This document shows positions 19,504-27,899 of a DNA stretch of 64,000 nt, piece after piece. How positions within the stretch are numbered: the stretch's first letter is position 1; each line of letters opens with the position of its first letter. Under the pieces are notes generated by a model. It had not been told where the DNA came from. It did no database searches and saw only the letters and a program-made list of their open reading frames with translations. The stretch is from the NCBI GenBank assembly GCA_038230515.1, contig JBBRND010000015.1, positions 34,294 to 98,293 of the forward strand, given 5' to 3'. The DNA comes from JAPLDB01 sp038230515 (GTDB lineage: Bacteria > Bacteroidota > Bacteroidia > AKYH767-A > 2013-40CM-41-45). The translations under genes and the position numbers were made by a program.

Positions 19504-19538
19504 AAACAATCCCGATACCAATCGGGATTGTTTTGTTT
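19504..19538 (+). terminator. Perfect 13-bp hairpin with T tract between porV-like gene and greA
   Basis: Bases 19504-19516 pair without a mismatch with 19521-19533 around the loop ACCA; the run TTTTGTTTTA follows. It looks like the intrinsic terminator of the receptor operon, 25 bp past its last stop. As it also begins at the predicted greA transcript start, it could fold in the greA leader. Confidence 0.8.
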
Positions 19539-19555
19539 TAATAACCAATCGAACT

Positions 19556-20026
19556 ATGTCAGTTTCATATTATACAGAAGGTGGATTAAAAAAACTTCAG
19601 GAAGAACTCAACCAGATGAGGACAGTGGAGCGTCCACGCATATCGCAGCAGATTGCTGAAGCACGCGATAAGGGAGATTTGTCAGAGAATGCAGAATACG
19701 ATGCAGCCAAAGATGCACAGGGCATGTTGGAACTCCGCATTTCAAAGCTTGAAGAAGTAATTGCCAACGCGCGGCTTGTTGACGAAAGCAAACTTGATAA
19801 TTCAAAGGCGCTTGTTCTCTCAAAAGTAAAAATTAAAAACAAGGGTAATGGTCAAACGATGACTTATACGCTGGTGGCAGAGAACGAGGCTGATTTGAAG
19901 TCAGGAAAGATTTCTGTGAGTTCTCCAATTGGAAAAGGTTTGTTGGGAAAAAAGGTTGGTGATGTTGCAACGATCGAAGTTCCTTCGGGCAAATTTAAGT
20001 TTGAGATTGTTTCGATAAGCAGATAG
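19556..20026 (+). CDS. greA: Transcription elongation factor GreA
   Basis: 156 residues, the usual length. The N-terminal coiled coil has the typical YYTEGGLKKLQEELNQM and ARDKGDLSENAEYDAAKD, which carries the acidic tip (D and E) that stimulates RNA polymerase's own RNA cleavage. The C-terminal FKBP-like domain ends VPSGKFKFEIVSISR. GreA rescues backtracked polymerase. The gene has its own probable promoter (19467-19497) and a hairpin in the leader. Confidence 0.96.
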   Translation: MSVSYYTEGGLKKLQEELNQMRTVERPRISQQIAEARDKGDLSENAEYDAAKDAQGMLELRISKLEEVIANARLVDESKLDNSKALVLSKVKIKNKGNGQTMTYTLVAENEADLKSGKISVSSPIGKGLLGKKVGDVATIEVPSGKFKFEIVSISR

Positions 20027-20056
20027 TTACTTGCTTTGCTTTAATTACTTCAAACA

Positions 20057-20455
20057 TTGGCTTCAATTTTTTCCAAAATAATTTCAGGAGAAATTCCCTG
20101 CTACAAAATTGCAGAGAGCGAAAGTTGTTTTGCTTTTCTTGATATTTCCCCGCTTGCAAAAGGGCATACTTTAGTTGTTCCTAAAAAAGAAGTGGATTAT
20201 ATTTTCGACATTGAAGATGAGCTGCACAAAGAGCTTTGGGATTTTGCAAAAAAGGTTTCCCATGCTGTTAAGAAATCTGTTTCATGCAAACGTATTGGTG
20301 TTGCTGTGATCGGGCTTGAGGTGCCTCATGCGCACATTCACCTTATACCGATGAACCGCGTTAGCGATTTGAACTTTGCGATGCCGAAACTTTCTTTTTC
20401 TAAAGAAGAACTGGAAGGAACAGCGGAGGCGATCAGGAAAAATTTTACTGAATAG
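20057..20455 (+). CDS. HIT-family nucleotide hydrolase
   Basis: 132 residues. The histidine triad motif HAHIHLIPM is near residue 94, after AVIGLEVP; the central His acts on nucleoside phosphoramidates or AMP conjugates. The N-terminal ASIFSKIISGEIPCYKIAE matches the family start, and no ATG precedes it in frame, so a TTG at 20057 is the likely start codon. It lies 30 bp after greA and is probably co-transcribed. HIT proteins are cytosolic; the exact substrate here is not known. Confidence 0.9.
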   Translation: MASIFSKIISGEIPCYKIAESESCFAFLDISPLAKGHTLVVPKKEVDYIFDIEDELHKELWDFAKKVSHAVKKSVSCKRIGVAVIGLEVPHAHIHLIPMNRVSDLNFAMPKLSFSKEELEGTAEAIRKNFTE

Positions 20456-20525
20456 TTAATTCCTGAGTCATTAAAAATAACTCATAAGGTTTCTTTTTGG
20501 AAGGGTTGGATAAATTTTTTTAGCT

Positions 20526-21299
20526 CTATTGATTATTGTCTTCCAGAAATACTTCTGAAATTTTTGAAGTAAGTGTTTTGACTTTTTGCAAGGGAAGAAT
20601 AACTGAGGTTGCAAGCGGTTGCTGTTTTTGGGTTTTCTCTTTGCGAACATATTTTCTTCTGCGGCCGGGAACATTGTTAAGCTGGCGATCTATGAAATAT
20701 GAAACTCCGAGTTTTTCGTTTGCTTGAATTATGGTCATGAGCGGATCGAGTTGTTTTTGAATAATGGTGAGGCATTGATCTAACTGCGATTTAACCATGC
20801 GGGCTTGTTGTGCCTGCTCTTTAACGTTTTGAACCGGAATATTTTTGAATTGATTGTAGTGCTTCAGCTCAACTTCCAATATATTTATGATTTCAGGAGT
20901 TAAGCCGTAATGATCCGGATTTTTTATTTTACGTGCTGCGTTGAGTACCTGGCGACAACGACCGAGCGTGGTTTCTTCCTGAGGGCGATAGAAATCGCTG
21001 AAAGAATAACAAACATCATTTTTGAGAACCTTGTTGCCGGTAATTTGTGCGTAAGCATATACTCCGCAGCTAAGGTGATATGCGGCTTGTGAAAGTTTTC
21101 TTCTCATCTGCTTTTTGAAAGCTGATTTGGGTTCCATCGGTTGCCAATAAACACCTTTTACTTTATCCATGTGCTTACGGATGGATGCAATAACGGGAAT
21201 GAGCGCGGGGTATTTCTCAGCGAGCTTTTGCTCTTCGAGATTGCGAAGAATAAGATTGTAGCTGGAGATGCGGCTTTCTAATTTTTTTGAATCGGGCAT
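20526..21299 (-). CDS. Hypothetical protein, basic and helical
   Basis: 257 residues, no signal peptide or membrane segment. Mostly alpha-helical, with a basic patch near the C-terminus (GRRRKYVRKEKTQK) that could bind nucleic acid, and a Gln/Lys-rich middle. I do not recognise the family. It is convergent with the HIT gene and stands alone, followed upstream by a long gene-free gap. Confidence 0.65.
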   Translation of the reverse strand: MPDSKKLESRISSYNLILRNLEEQKLAEKYPALIPVIASIRKHMDKVKGVYWQPMEPKSAFKKQMRRKLSQAAYHLSCGVYAYAQITGNKVLKNDVCYSFSDFYRPQEETTLGRCRQVLNAARKIKNPDHYGLTPEIINILEVELKHYNQFKNIPVQNVKEQAQQARMVKSQLDQCLTIIQKQLDPLMTIIQANEKLGVSYFIDRQLNNVPGRRRKYVRKEKTQKQQPLATSVILPLQKVKTLTSKISEVFLEDNNQ

Positions 21300-22073
21300 G
21301 GCAGATAAAGTTTGGTTTTGGTACGTAAATATTTTGTGCGTGTTTTAAAATTGTAAGATTTGCATTAAAAAAATCTTTAGCAAAGATGTTTTTAGCCAAT
21401 GTGGTGCTGCAAATGTGTTGTGCAGAAATGGAAGAAGTTGTTGCAGCAATGAGAAAAGGTGTTGCACAGCGATAAATTTTTTATGCAACAATATGAATCT
21501 TCATTGCCTGAAATGATATGGTAAAAATGAAGTACCCTCCCTGATTTTTGGATTGACGGATGAGATAAAATATAAAGAGGATGGTATTTTTGCCAAGATG
21601 CAATTGATTACTTCTGACGAGTACTTATTTCCTGCACTGATGCGTGAATTTAATGCTAGACTGTAAGTGAAAAGAGAGATGATGGATAAGAATAAAGGGA
21701 AAAAGTATGTTGTAAATTATAAAAGGGATGTTGAGAGAAAGAGATGTCGCGCCTTGCATGATGAAGTGGTGGAATTATCAGGAAGAGGGAAATAGTTTAT
21801 TACTCAAGCCGCATGCTGGGTTGGGTAAGGGCGGTTCGAAAAAAGGGCGCTGGCGCACAGCGATTTTTGGCTGCTTGAAATAGTTGCTACAAAGCGAGTA
21901 CTGATTAAGCTAAACCCGATTGAAAGGAAAAGCCCGCGCTAACGAAGTACTTGCTTAGAAGAGAGGGATGCCGAAACAAGTTCGACATGACAGGGTGAAG
22001 TGAGGCGCGGCTTTGGGATGAAAGCGGGAGGGCAGGGAATTAAAAGCTGGGGAGTGTCTTTTCTAAAAAAAAA
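21300..22073. other. Gene-free stretch of 774 bp
   Basis: No gene of usual size on either strand. Near 21965-21993 there is an imperfect palindrome (GATGCCGAA, then ACAAG, then TTCGACATGAC) of a kind often dispersed between genes in this phylum. A 22-codon frame at 21599, preceded by a TATTTTTG box at 21585-21592, could be a gene remnant. The right half is G-rich and shows no coding signal. Confidence 0.55.
21965..21993. repeat. REP-like imperfect palindrome
   Basis: ATGCCGAA and TTCGACAT form an 8-bp stem with one mismatch around ACAAG. From general knowledge, near-identical 'GATGC-GAA-ACAAGTTC' elements recur between genes in many Bacteroidota; only this one copy is seen in the window. Confidence 0.45.
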
Positions 22074-22643
22074 TTATTGCGTGACGAGACGCGAAGGGTT
22101 GTCGGTGAGGAATGCTTTCCAACCGCCACTCAATTTGGTTTTTGTTGCACCTGATTTATTGTGCTGAAAAAAATGACAGACGGAGGCGGCTAGCCCGTCA
22201 GTAGCATCTAATTTTTTTGGGAGTTCTTTTATGTTTAAAAGAGTTTGCAGCATGGATGCGACTTGTTCTTTGGATGCGTTTCCATTTCCGGTGATGGATT
22301 GTTTTATTTTTTTGGGAGAGTATTCGAAAATGGGAATAGTTCGGAACAGGCCTGCTGCCATTGCTACACCTTGCGCTCTACCGAGCTTTAACATGGACTG
22401 AACATTTTTTCCGAAGAAGGGGGCTTCGATTGCTAGATCATCGGGTTTGTATTTATCAATGAGTGAAAGGGTGTACTCAAAAATTGTTTTGAGTTTGAGG
22501 GCGTGGTCATTCAGTTTGTTGAGGTAAAGTACGCCAAGGTCAATTAACTCCATGTGGTTTCCTTTTACTGCAATTAGCCCGTAGCCCATAATGGTTGTGC
22601 CGGGGTCAATGCCAAGAATAATTTTATCTGCAGCGGGCTTCAC
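22074..22643 (-). CDS. ruvC: Holliday junction resolvase RuvC
   Basis: 189 residues. The four catalytic acids are in place: D13 (LGIDPGTT), E73 (AIEAPFFG), D146 and D149 (LDATDGLAASVCHF). The NVQSMLKLGRAQGVAMAAG helix is also typical. RuvC cuts four-way DNA junctions made during recombination, normally with RuvAB, which are not in this window. The C-terminal 30 residues are longer than the E. coli form. It is divergent from the 22728 gene. Confidence 0.95.
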   Translation of the reverse strand: MKPAADKIILGIDPGTTIMGYGLIAVKGNHMELIDLGVLYLNKLNDHALKLKTIFEYTLSLIDKYKPDDLAIEAPFFGKNVQSMLKLGRAQGVAMAAGLFRTIPIFEYSPKKIKQSITGNGNASKEQVASMLQTLLNIKELPKKLDATDGLAASVCHFFQHNKSGATKTKLSGGWKAFLTDNPSRLVTQ

Positions 22644-22700
22644 TTTTATTTATTAAAAGCTGGTGTGGTTAAAATGGAAGTGTAGTTTACTTATTACGAA

Positions 22701-22708
22701 TAACTTTG
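22701..22708 (+). promoter_or_regulatory. Possible -7 box for the 22728 operon
   Basis: TAACTTTG is a perfect TAnnTTTG box 20 bp before the chosen ATG. No TTTG is found 19 bases upstream, so this is only a half promoter. Confidence 0.4.
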
Positions 22709-22727
22709 TGTTATCCTTGTGACGAGT

Positions 22728-23717
22728 ATGCAGCAAAGTAATAGAAATAAGTTCAACCGATACGGGTCGGGTGTGATCAAGTTATTGATAGCTGTGGTTG
22801 CTTTTATTTTTATTTACAAGGAGGTAATAAGGAAAGAGGATTTTTCGAGTGTTGTAAATGAATACAGGAATATTCTGAGTATTCCTGAAAGCAAGCCCGA
22901 GTTTGTTTTCGTTTTTGTGTTGATGTTTGCGAATTGGTCGCTTGAAGCGGTGAAATGGAAATGGATGATGCGAAGGTTGGAGGTGATTTCGTTTCCGCGC
23001 TCGCTTGCTGCGATTTTTTCCGGACTGACGGTTAGTTTTTTTACTCCCAACCGTATCGGGGAGTACGCGGGGAGGGTATTTCACCTTCGTACTGCTGACC
23101 GCATTAAAGCAACTCTAATTACGATTCTTGAAAATTTGAGTCAACTTATAATTACGGTATTGGTTGGTTGCATCAGTTTGATTTTTTATTTGAATGAGTA
23201 CGTGGAGTTGCATGAATATATTTTATGGGTAATCGGAGTTTTGATGATAATTTTTTCAGGAGTTCTCCTTCTTCTTTTCTTTGAGGTTCCCCTACTTGAT
23301 GCGTCCATCCTTAAAATAAAAAGGTTGAGCCGGTTCCGTAAGTATCTCGAAATTCTTTCAGGATACAGAAAGTCTGAACTATTTGTTTTGCTCAACCTTG
23401 CTCTTCTTCGCTACATTGTTTTTACACTTCAGTTTTTTCTTCTGCTGAAAATTTTCGGAATAGAATCAACGATCGGAACATCTGTTCTTCTCATCAACAT
23501 GATTTTTTTTGTGATGACTCTTGTTCCTACATTTGCATTAAGCGAACTGGGGGTTCGCGGAGCGGTGGCAACTTATTTTCTTTCCAAAATTTCTTCTGAC
23601 TCTCTTGCAATTCTGAATGCATCGGTTTCGCTTTGGATCATTAACCTGGTGATTCCAGCTTTGATTGGAATCGTGTTTATTTTTCAGTTTCGTTTTAACC
23701 GGGAAATTCCATCGTGA
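22728..23717 (+). CDS. Lysylphosphatidylglycerol synthase TM-region family membrane protein
   Basis: 329 residues from the ATG at 22728 (a GTG at 22719 is possible but lies only a few bases from the predicted transcript start). Eight or so hydrophobic helices. Family features: NWSLEAVKWKWMM, the stretch FFTPNRIGEYAGRVFHL (helix with N-R-x-GE), and ALSELGVRGA near the C-terminus. This is the UPF0104/LPG_synthase_TM family, inner-membrane proteins that flip or modify lipids in known members; the soluble synthase domain is absent. It overlaps the next GT2 gene by a base, so the pair may act on the same lipid-linked product. Confidence 0.82.
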   Translation: MQQSNRNKFNRYGSGVIKLLIAVVAFIFIYKEVIRKEDFSSVVNEYRNILSIPESKPEFVFVFVLMFANWSLEAVKWKWMMRRLEVISFPRSLAAIFSGLTVSFFTPNRIGEYAGRVFHLRTADRIKATLITILENLSQLIITVLVGCISLIFYLNEYVELHEYILWVIGVLMIIFSGVLLLLFFEVPLLDASILKIKRLSRFRKYLEILSGYRKSELFVLLNLALLRYIVFTLQFFLLLKIFGIESTIGTSVLLINMIFFVMTLVPTFALSELGVRGAVATYFLSKISSDSLAILNASVSLWIINLVIPALIGIVFIFQFRFNREIPS

Positions 23718-24853
23718 TGGAGTTGCTTGGATATTTAATAATTCTGCTTTCAGTTGCATATGCATCTTTTCTATTTTGGTGTTTTATTGGATGGAATAAA
23801 CTAAAAAGTTATTTGTCGCTTGAAACCACGTCACAAACTTTTGTTTCAGTAATTATTCCCTGCAGAAATGAAGAAGACCACATCGAAAATTGCTTGCGGG
23901 ATTTCATTCAACAGAATTACCCGAAAAATCTTTTTGAGATCATTGTTGCGGATGATCATTCAACAGATCTGACAACTCAAGCAATTGAAAAATTCATTCA
24001 TGATTTTCCCGAAATGAACATCCGGTTGATCAAAATGAAAGAAATGGATGAAAAAAAAATGTACAAGAAGCAGGCAATTACAGAAGCTATAAAAATTTCG
24101 AAAGGGGAACTCATCATTACAACAGATGCAGATTGCAGAAAGGGTGTGAACTGGATAACTTCTTTGGCGAGTTATTATGAAACGTATCATCCGGAAATGA
24201 TGAGCGCGCCAGTAGTTTTTGAGAATGAAAGGAGTTTGCTTGAAAAAGTTCAATCGCTTGAATTTCTGGGACTGATTGGAATTGGAGCTTCTGCAATTAA
24301 AAATAGAAAACCGTTTCTCTGTAATGGTGCCAATCTTGCATTCACAAGAAAAGTTTTTGATGAAGTGGGGGGGTATCAGTCAGTAAAAAATATTTCTAGT
24401 GGTGACGACACGCAACTGATGTTGAAAATTGCCGAGCTTAGCAATAGTACTATTCACTTTGTGAAATCGCTTGATGCAAAAGTTTCCACTACTGCTAAAA
24501 GTACAATTTCAGAATTGTTTCATCAGCGTAAACGTTGGGCTTCAAAAATCACTGTACAGATGAATAGTTTCACAATTCTTATTGCCACAGTGGCGTATCT
24601 TCTTCATACAGGGCTTTTACTGTGTTGCTTTTTTATTTTTTCAGGAAAGAGTATTCCATTTTTAATATTTGCAATTTCCTTAAAAATAATTCCGGAGTTC
24701 ATGTTGCTGAAAAGTGTTACCAAGTTCTTTCGAAAACAGAATCTATTGTGGCTATTTTTGCCCGCTGAAATTATTTATCCAGTATATATTTTCACAGTCG
24801 GTCTTTCCTCTATCTTCGGTACGTACGAATGGAAAGGAAGGAGAGTCAATTAA
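23717..24853 (+). CDS. Glycosyltransferase family 2, membrane-anchored
   Basis: 378 residues. N-terminal membrane helix (about 1-25), then a GT-A domain: SVIIPCRNEEDHIENCL, IVADDHSTD, then TTDADC (the DxD metal site), GANLAFTRKVFDEVGGY, and the acceptor-site signature HQRKRWASK (Q-x-x-RW type of processive GT2 enzymes). Three to four membrane helices follow at 290-370. It probably transfers a sugar onto a lipid or polymer at the inner membrane. It overlaps the upstream membrane protein and is 18 bp ahead of the permease gene. Confidence 0.85.
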   Translation: MELLGYLIILLSVAYASFLFWCFIGWNKLKSYLSLETTSQTFVSVIIPCRNEEDHIENCLRDFIQQNYPKNLFEIIVADDHSTDLTTQAIEKFIHDFPEMNIRLIKMKEMDEKKMYKKQAITEAIKISKGELIITTDADCRKGVNWITSLASYYETYHPEMMSAPVVFENERSLLEKVQSLEFLGLIGIGASAIKNRKPFLCNGANLAFTRKVFDEVGGYQSVKNISSGDDTQLMLKIAELSNSTIHFVKSLDAKVSTTAKSTISELFHQRKRWASKITVQMNSFTILIATVAYLLHTGLLLCCFFIFSGKSIPFLIFAISLKIIPEFMLLKSVTKFFRKQNLLWLFLPAEIIYPVYIFTVGLSSIFGTYEWKGRRVN

Positions 24854-24871
24854 TTTTATTTTTATGCTTAC

Positions 24872-26089
24872 ATGAAAACGAGGAACGAGTCAGGGTCAAA
24901 GAAAGCATGGCGAAGGTTTAGAAAAAACCGGTTGGCAATAATTGGATTGTTCTTTATTATTTTGATTTCTCTTGTTGCCACTTTTTGTTATGTAATAATT
25001 CCCGACCGCACTCCTGAAGCGGGTAGGATATGCTTGCCGATAAGTAATGAGCCACCCGGATTTCATGTAACTATGCTTCATGTAATGGGAAATAAAACCA
25101 TTTTGATACCGGATTTCGTTTCAAAAGTTTTCCTGGGCGTGCCTGCCAATGATATTTACCTTCCTATAAGCAGCTACCGCTTTGAAGGAACCGATATTGT
25201 TGTGAAGGAGTTTTCAAGTGCTGGCGATTCAAGTCTAGAAAGCCGCTTCAATATTGCCAATGTTGTATATTCAATTCGCCCCGAGAAAAAAATTATTGAG
25301 CGCAATGGTGGACTTTTTTTTGAAACTTCAAGTGGGGAAGTAGCGGAAGAATCAATAAATGATATGCAAAAGATTATTGAGGGTCAGTACCTGGTTGAGA
25401 AGAAATTTATTCTTGGAACAGATCGCTTCGGACGCGATGTATTTAGCCGTTTACTTACCGGAACTCGTGTTACAATGTTAGTGGGTGTGATCTCAGTTCT
25501 TATTTCATTGATTATTGGATTTTTTGTTGGCTTTCTTGCCGGTATTTTCAGAGGAAAAATTGATCAATTTATTTTATGGATTATTAATGTTGCATGGTCG
25601 GTTCCCGCCTTCCTGCTAGTCATTGTCATCAGCATTGTGTTTGGGAAGGGATTCATTCAAACGTTTATTGCAGTCGGGTGTACTTTATGGGTGCCAGTTG
25701 CTCAGATTGTAAGAGCTAAGATATTGAACACTTATGAAAAGGAGTATATTAGTTCAGCACATGAACTAGGCATCTCAAAAGTCACAATTTTTTTCAGGCA
25801 TATTCTTCCGCCTGGTTTCGCCCCCGTACTTATAGTTGCTGTAGCAAATTTTTCAGCAAGCATTCTAATTGAAAGCGGACTTGATTTTCTCAGCATCGGG
25901 GTGCAATCGGTTGTGCCAACCTGGGGCGGAATGATCAAAGAAAATTTCGGGTACATTATGACTTCAGGTTCCGCTTACCTCACCATACTCCCTGGACTTG
26001 CCATCATCCTTGTATCAATGGCATTAACTTTTGTCGGAAATGGGTTGCGCACTGCTTTTGATTCGCAGCAACAAGTCAGCGTTCAGTAA
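24872..26089 (+). CDS. DppC-type ABC transporter permease
   Basis: 405 residues. An N-terminal KNRLAIIGLFFIILISL helix of the OppC/DppC family, then a periplasmic insert of about 130 residues before DRFGRDVFSRLLTGTRVTMLVG, where the usual BPD_transp_1 domain with five membrane helices begins. The EAA-like loop is EYISSAHELGISKVTIFFRHILPP. DppC proteins form the channel of peptide or nickel importers, with a DppB partner, ATPases and a binding protein; none of these lies here. It is downstream of, and probably co-transcribed with, a GT2 gene and ends 4 bp before the convergent yqeE-like phosphatase gene. Confidence 0.85.
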   Translation: MKTRNESGSKKAWRRFRKNRLAIIGLFFIILISLVATFCYVIIPDRTPEAGRICLPISNEPPGFHVTMLHVMGNKTILIPDFVSKVFLGVPANDIYLPISSYRFEGTDIVVKEFSSAGDSSLESRFNIANVVYSIRPEKKIIERNGGLFFETSSGEVAEESINDMQKIIEGQYLVEKKFILGTDRFGRDVFSRLLTGTRVTMLVGVISVLISLIIGFFVGFLAGIFRGKIDQFILWIINVAWSVPAFLLVIVISIVFGKGFIQTFIAVGCTLWVPVAQIVRAKILNTYEKEYISSAHELGISKVTIFFRHILPPGFAPVLIVAVANFSASILIESGLDFLSIGVQSVVPTWGGMIKENFGYIMTSGSAYLTILPGLAIILVSMALTFVGNGLRTAFDSQQQVSVQ

Positions 26090-26093
26090 AAAA

Positions 26094-26846
26094 TCAGAGC
26101 GAGGAGTTTTTTATGCCTTGCGATACAACTTTCGACAAATGTTTTTCTTTCACACAGCGCTGCATGGCTTCCATGTGGCGGATGCCATGCATATCGCTGC
26201 CAATAAAATCAATCATGTTTTCATTTATCATCCGCTGTCCGATTTTTTTTGCTTCCGGTCCGTAATAACCTTCTAAGGAATTTGTGTTGAGTTGTAGAAG
26301 CACACCAGCTTCTTTAAACTTATGATATTCTTCAAACTTATTGTACCAATAAGGATAACGTTCAGGATGTGCGAGAACAGGAGTAAAGCCCGCAATCTGA
26401 ATATCGAAAATAACCTGGCTTATATTATCAGGTGGATTGATATAAGAAACTTCAAACAGAACATATTTTTTATTTATAGTGAGAAGTTTTTTCTCCCTGA
26501 TAAATTTTCTGAAATCCTCATCAAAATAATACTCGGCTGCCGCTTCGATCTCGACATTTAATCCTTCTGCTTTTGCTGCTGCTCTTAGCTTATCTAATCC
26601 GCCTAAAATGATTTCAGGAGTATTACGAAATGCATCGCTCATGATGTGCGGAGTGGTGATCAATTTTTTAAATCCAAGAGCGATGTATTGTTTAATGAGG
26701 TCAATGGATTCTTGCATCGTCTTGCTTCCGTCATCAATTCCCGGAATGAGATGCGAATGCATATCAACAGTAACAGAAGAATAATCGGCTAGTGCCGGAT
26801 AGTTGAGGTCTTCTTTTTTGCCGAATATGTTTTTTATAAATGACAT
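26094..26846 (-). CDS. CpsB/YwqE-type tyrosine phosphatase (PHP fold)
   Basis: 250 residues from the ATG at 26846; an in-frame TTG at 26903 would overlap the upstream gene and lacks support. PHP-family metal motifs appear in order: DMHSHLIPGIDDG, TPH, AHPERYPYW and SDMHG. In Gram-positive capsule systems these Mn-dependent enzymes dephosphorylate the chain-length tyrosine kinase; the Bacteroidota copies are usually found with polysaccharide genes. Here it is the last gene of a ten-gene nucleotide-sugar operon, which fits a role in controlling polysaccharide export, although no Wzc-like kinase is in the window. Confidence 0.88.
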   Translation of the reverse strand: MSFIKNIFGKKEDLNYPALADYSSVTVDMHSHLIPGIDDGSKTMQESIDLIKQYIALGFKKLITTPHIMSDAFRNTPEIILGGLDKLRAAAKAEGLNVEIEAAAEYYFDEDFRKFIREKKLLTINKKYVLFEVSYINPPDNISQVIFDIQIAGFTPVLAHPERYPYWYNKFEEYHKFKEAGVLLQLNTNSLEGYYGPEAKKIGQRMINENMIDFIGSDMHGIRHMEAMQRCVKEKHLSKVVSQGIKNSSL

Positions 26847-26868
26847 TCGTGAAATTGATTCCGAAATC

Positions 26869-27858
26869 TTATTTGTTGTTCTTTTTGTACCACTCAAACG
26901 CAATCTTCAATCCTTCTTTTACAAATACTGTTGGGTTGTACCCAACAAGATTTTTTGTTTTTGAAATGTCAGCCAAGGAATTTCGAATATCTCCTGCGCG
27001 GGTTTCTCGATGAGTTGGCTTTACGGTTGAGCCACCGATTTCCGCAATGATATTATACAGTTCATTTACGGAAATTTTTTCTCCAACCGCAACGTTGTAA
27101 ATCTGATTGAGAGCTTCTTTTTTCTCTGCAAAGAATGATTTGATGTTTGCCTGAACTGCATTCTCCACAAAAGTAAAATCGCGTGTCTGCTCACCGTCAC
27201 CATCAATGAATGGTGCAGTTTTATTTATAGCTGACTGCATGAAGAGAGGTATAACTGCTGCATAAGCGCCTTCAGGACTTTGATTCGGACCGAACACATT
27301 GAAGTAGCGCAGCCCGAGGATTTCCATGTTGTAAGTTGTAGCGAATACTCTTGCATACAACTCATTTGTTTTTTTTGTGACCGCATAAGGTGATAAGGGA
27401 TTGCCCGTTTCATCTTCTTTTTTCGGAAGAACAGGGTGATCTCCATACACGGATGATGAACTCGCATACACAAACCGTTTTGCCTTTGCATCACGCGTAG
27501 CAACAAGCATGTTCAAAAAACCTGTTGCATTTACTGAGTGAGTTGCAATAGGATCCTTTACTGAGCGTGGTACAGATCCCAATGCTGCCTGATGATTTAC
27601 ATAATCAATTTCCTTGCAAACAGCATGACATGTATTCAGGCTAGTAATGTCTCCTTGAATAAATTCAAAATTTTTAAGAGACAAAAATGGTTCAATATTT
27701 TTCTTAGAGCTTGTCGAGAGATTATCAAGCACGCGGACTTTTCCCGCACTATGTTTTAACAGATACTCAACAATATTGCTTCCGATAAATCCGCAGCCAC
27801 CGGTAACGAGAAAAGATAGATTCGATAAATCGGCTTTATGAAAAGGTGTTTCGTACAT
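26869..27858 (-). CDS. UDP-N-acetylglucosamine 4-epimerase, WbpP/TviC type
   Basis: 329 residues, extended short-chain dehydrogenase. NAD-binding VTGGCGFIGSNIVEYLL, the family mark HQAALGSVPRSVKDP, the catalytic YAVTK (YxxxK) and SSSSVYGD. The motif after HQAA separates the WbpP/TviC group from galE: these epimerise UDP-GlcNAc (or UDP-GlcNAcA) at C4 to the galacto form. Neighbours encode the matching 6-dehydrogenase type. It precedes the phosphatase gene by 22 bp. Confidence 0.85.
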   Translation of the reverse strand: MYETPFHKADLSNLSFLVTGGCGFIGSNIVEYLLKHSAGKVRVLDNLSTSSKKNIEPFLSLKNFEFIQGDITSLNTCHAVCKEIDYVNHQAALGSVPRSVKDPIATHSVNATGFLNMLVATRDAKAKRFVYASSSSVYGDHPVLPKKEDETGNPLSPYAVTKKTNELYARVFATTYNMEILGLRYFNVFGPNQSPEGAYAAVIPLFMQSAINKTAPFIDGDGEQTRDFTFVENAVQANIKSFFAEKKEALNQIYNVAVGEKISVNELYNIIAEIGGSTVKPTHRETRAGDIRNSLADISKTKNLVGYNPTVFVKEGLKIAFEWYKKNNK

Positions 27859-27899
27859 ACTTCTTTTACTATTTTTTTCGAATAACTAATAACCAACAA

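Noticed and set aside
21599..21667. A 22-codon frame with a possible -7 box
   Set aside because: Too short and without support; possibly the remnant of a gene start.
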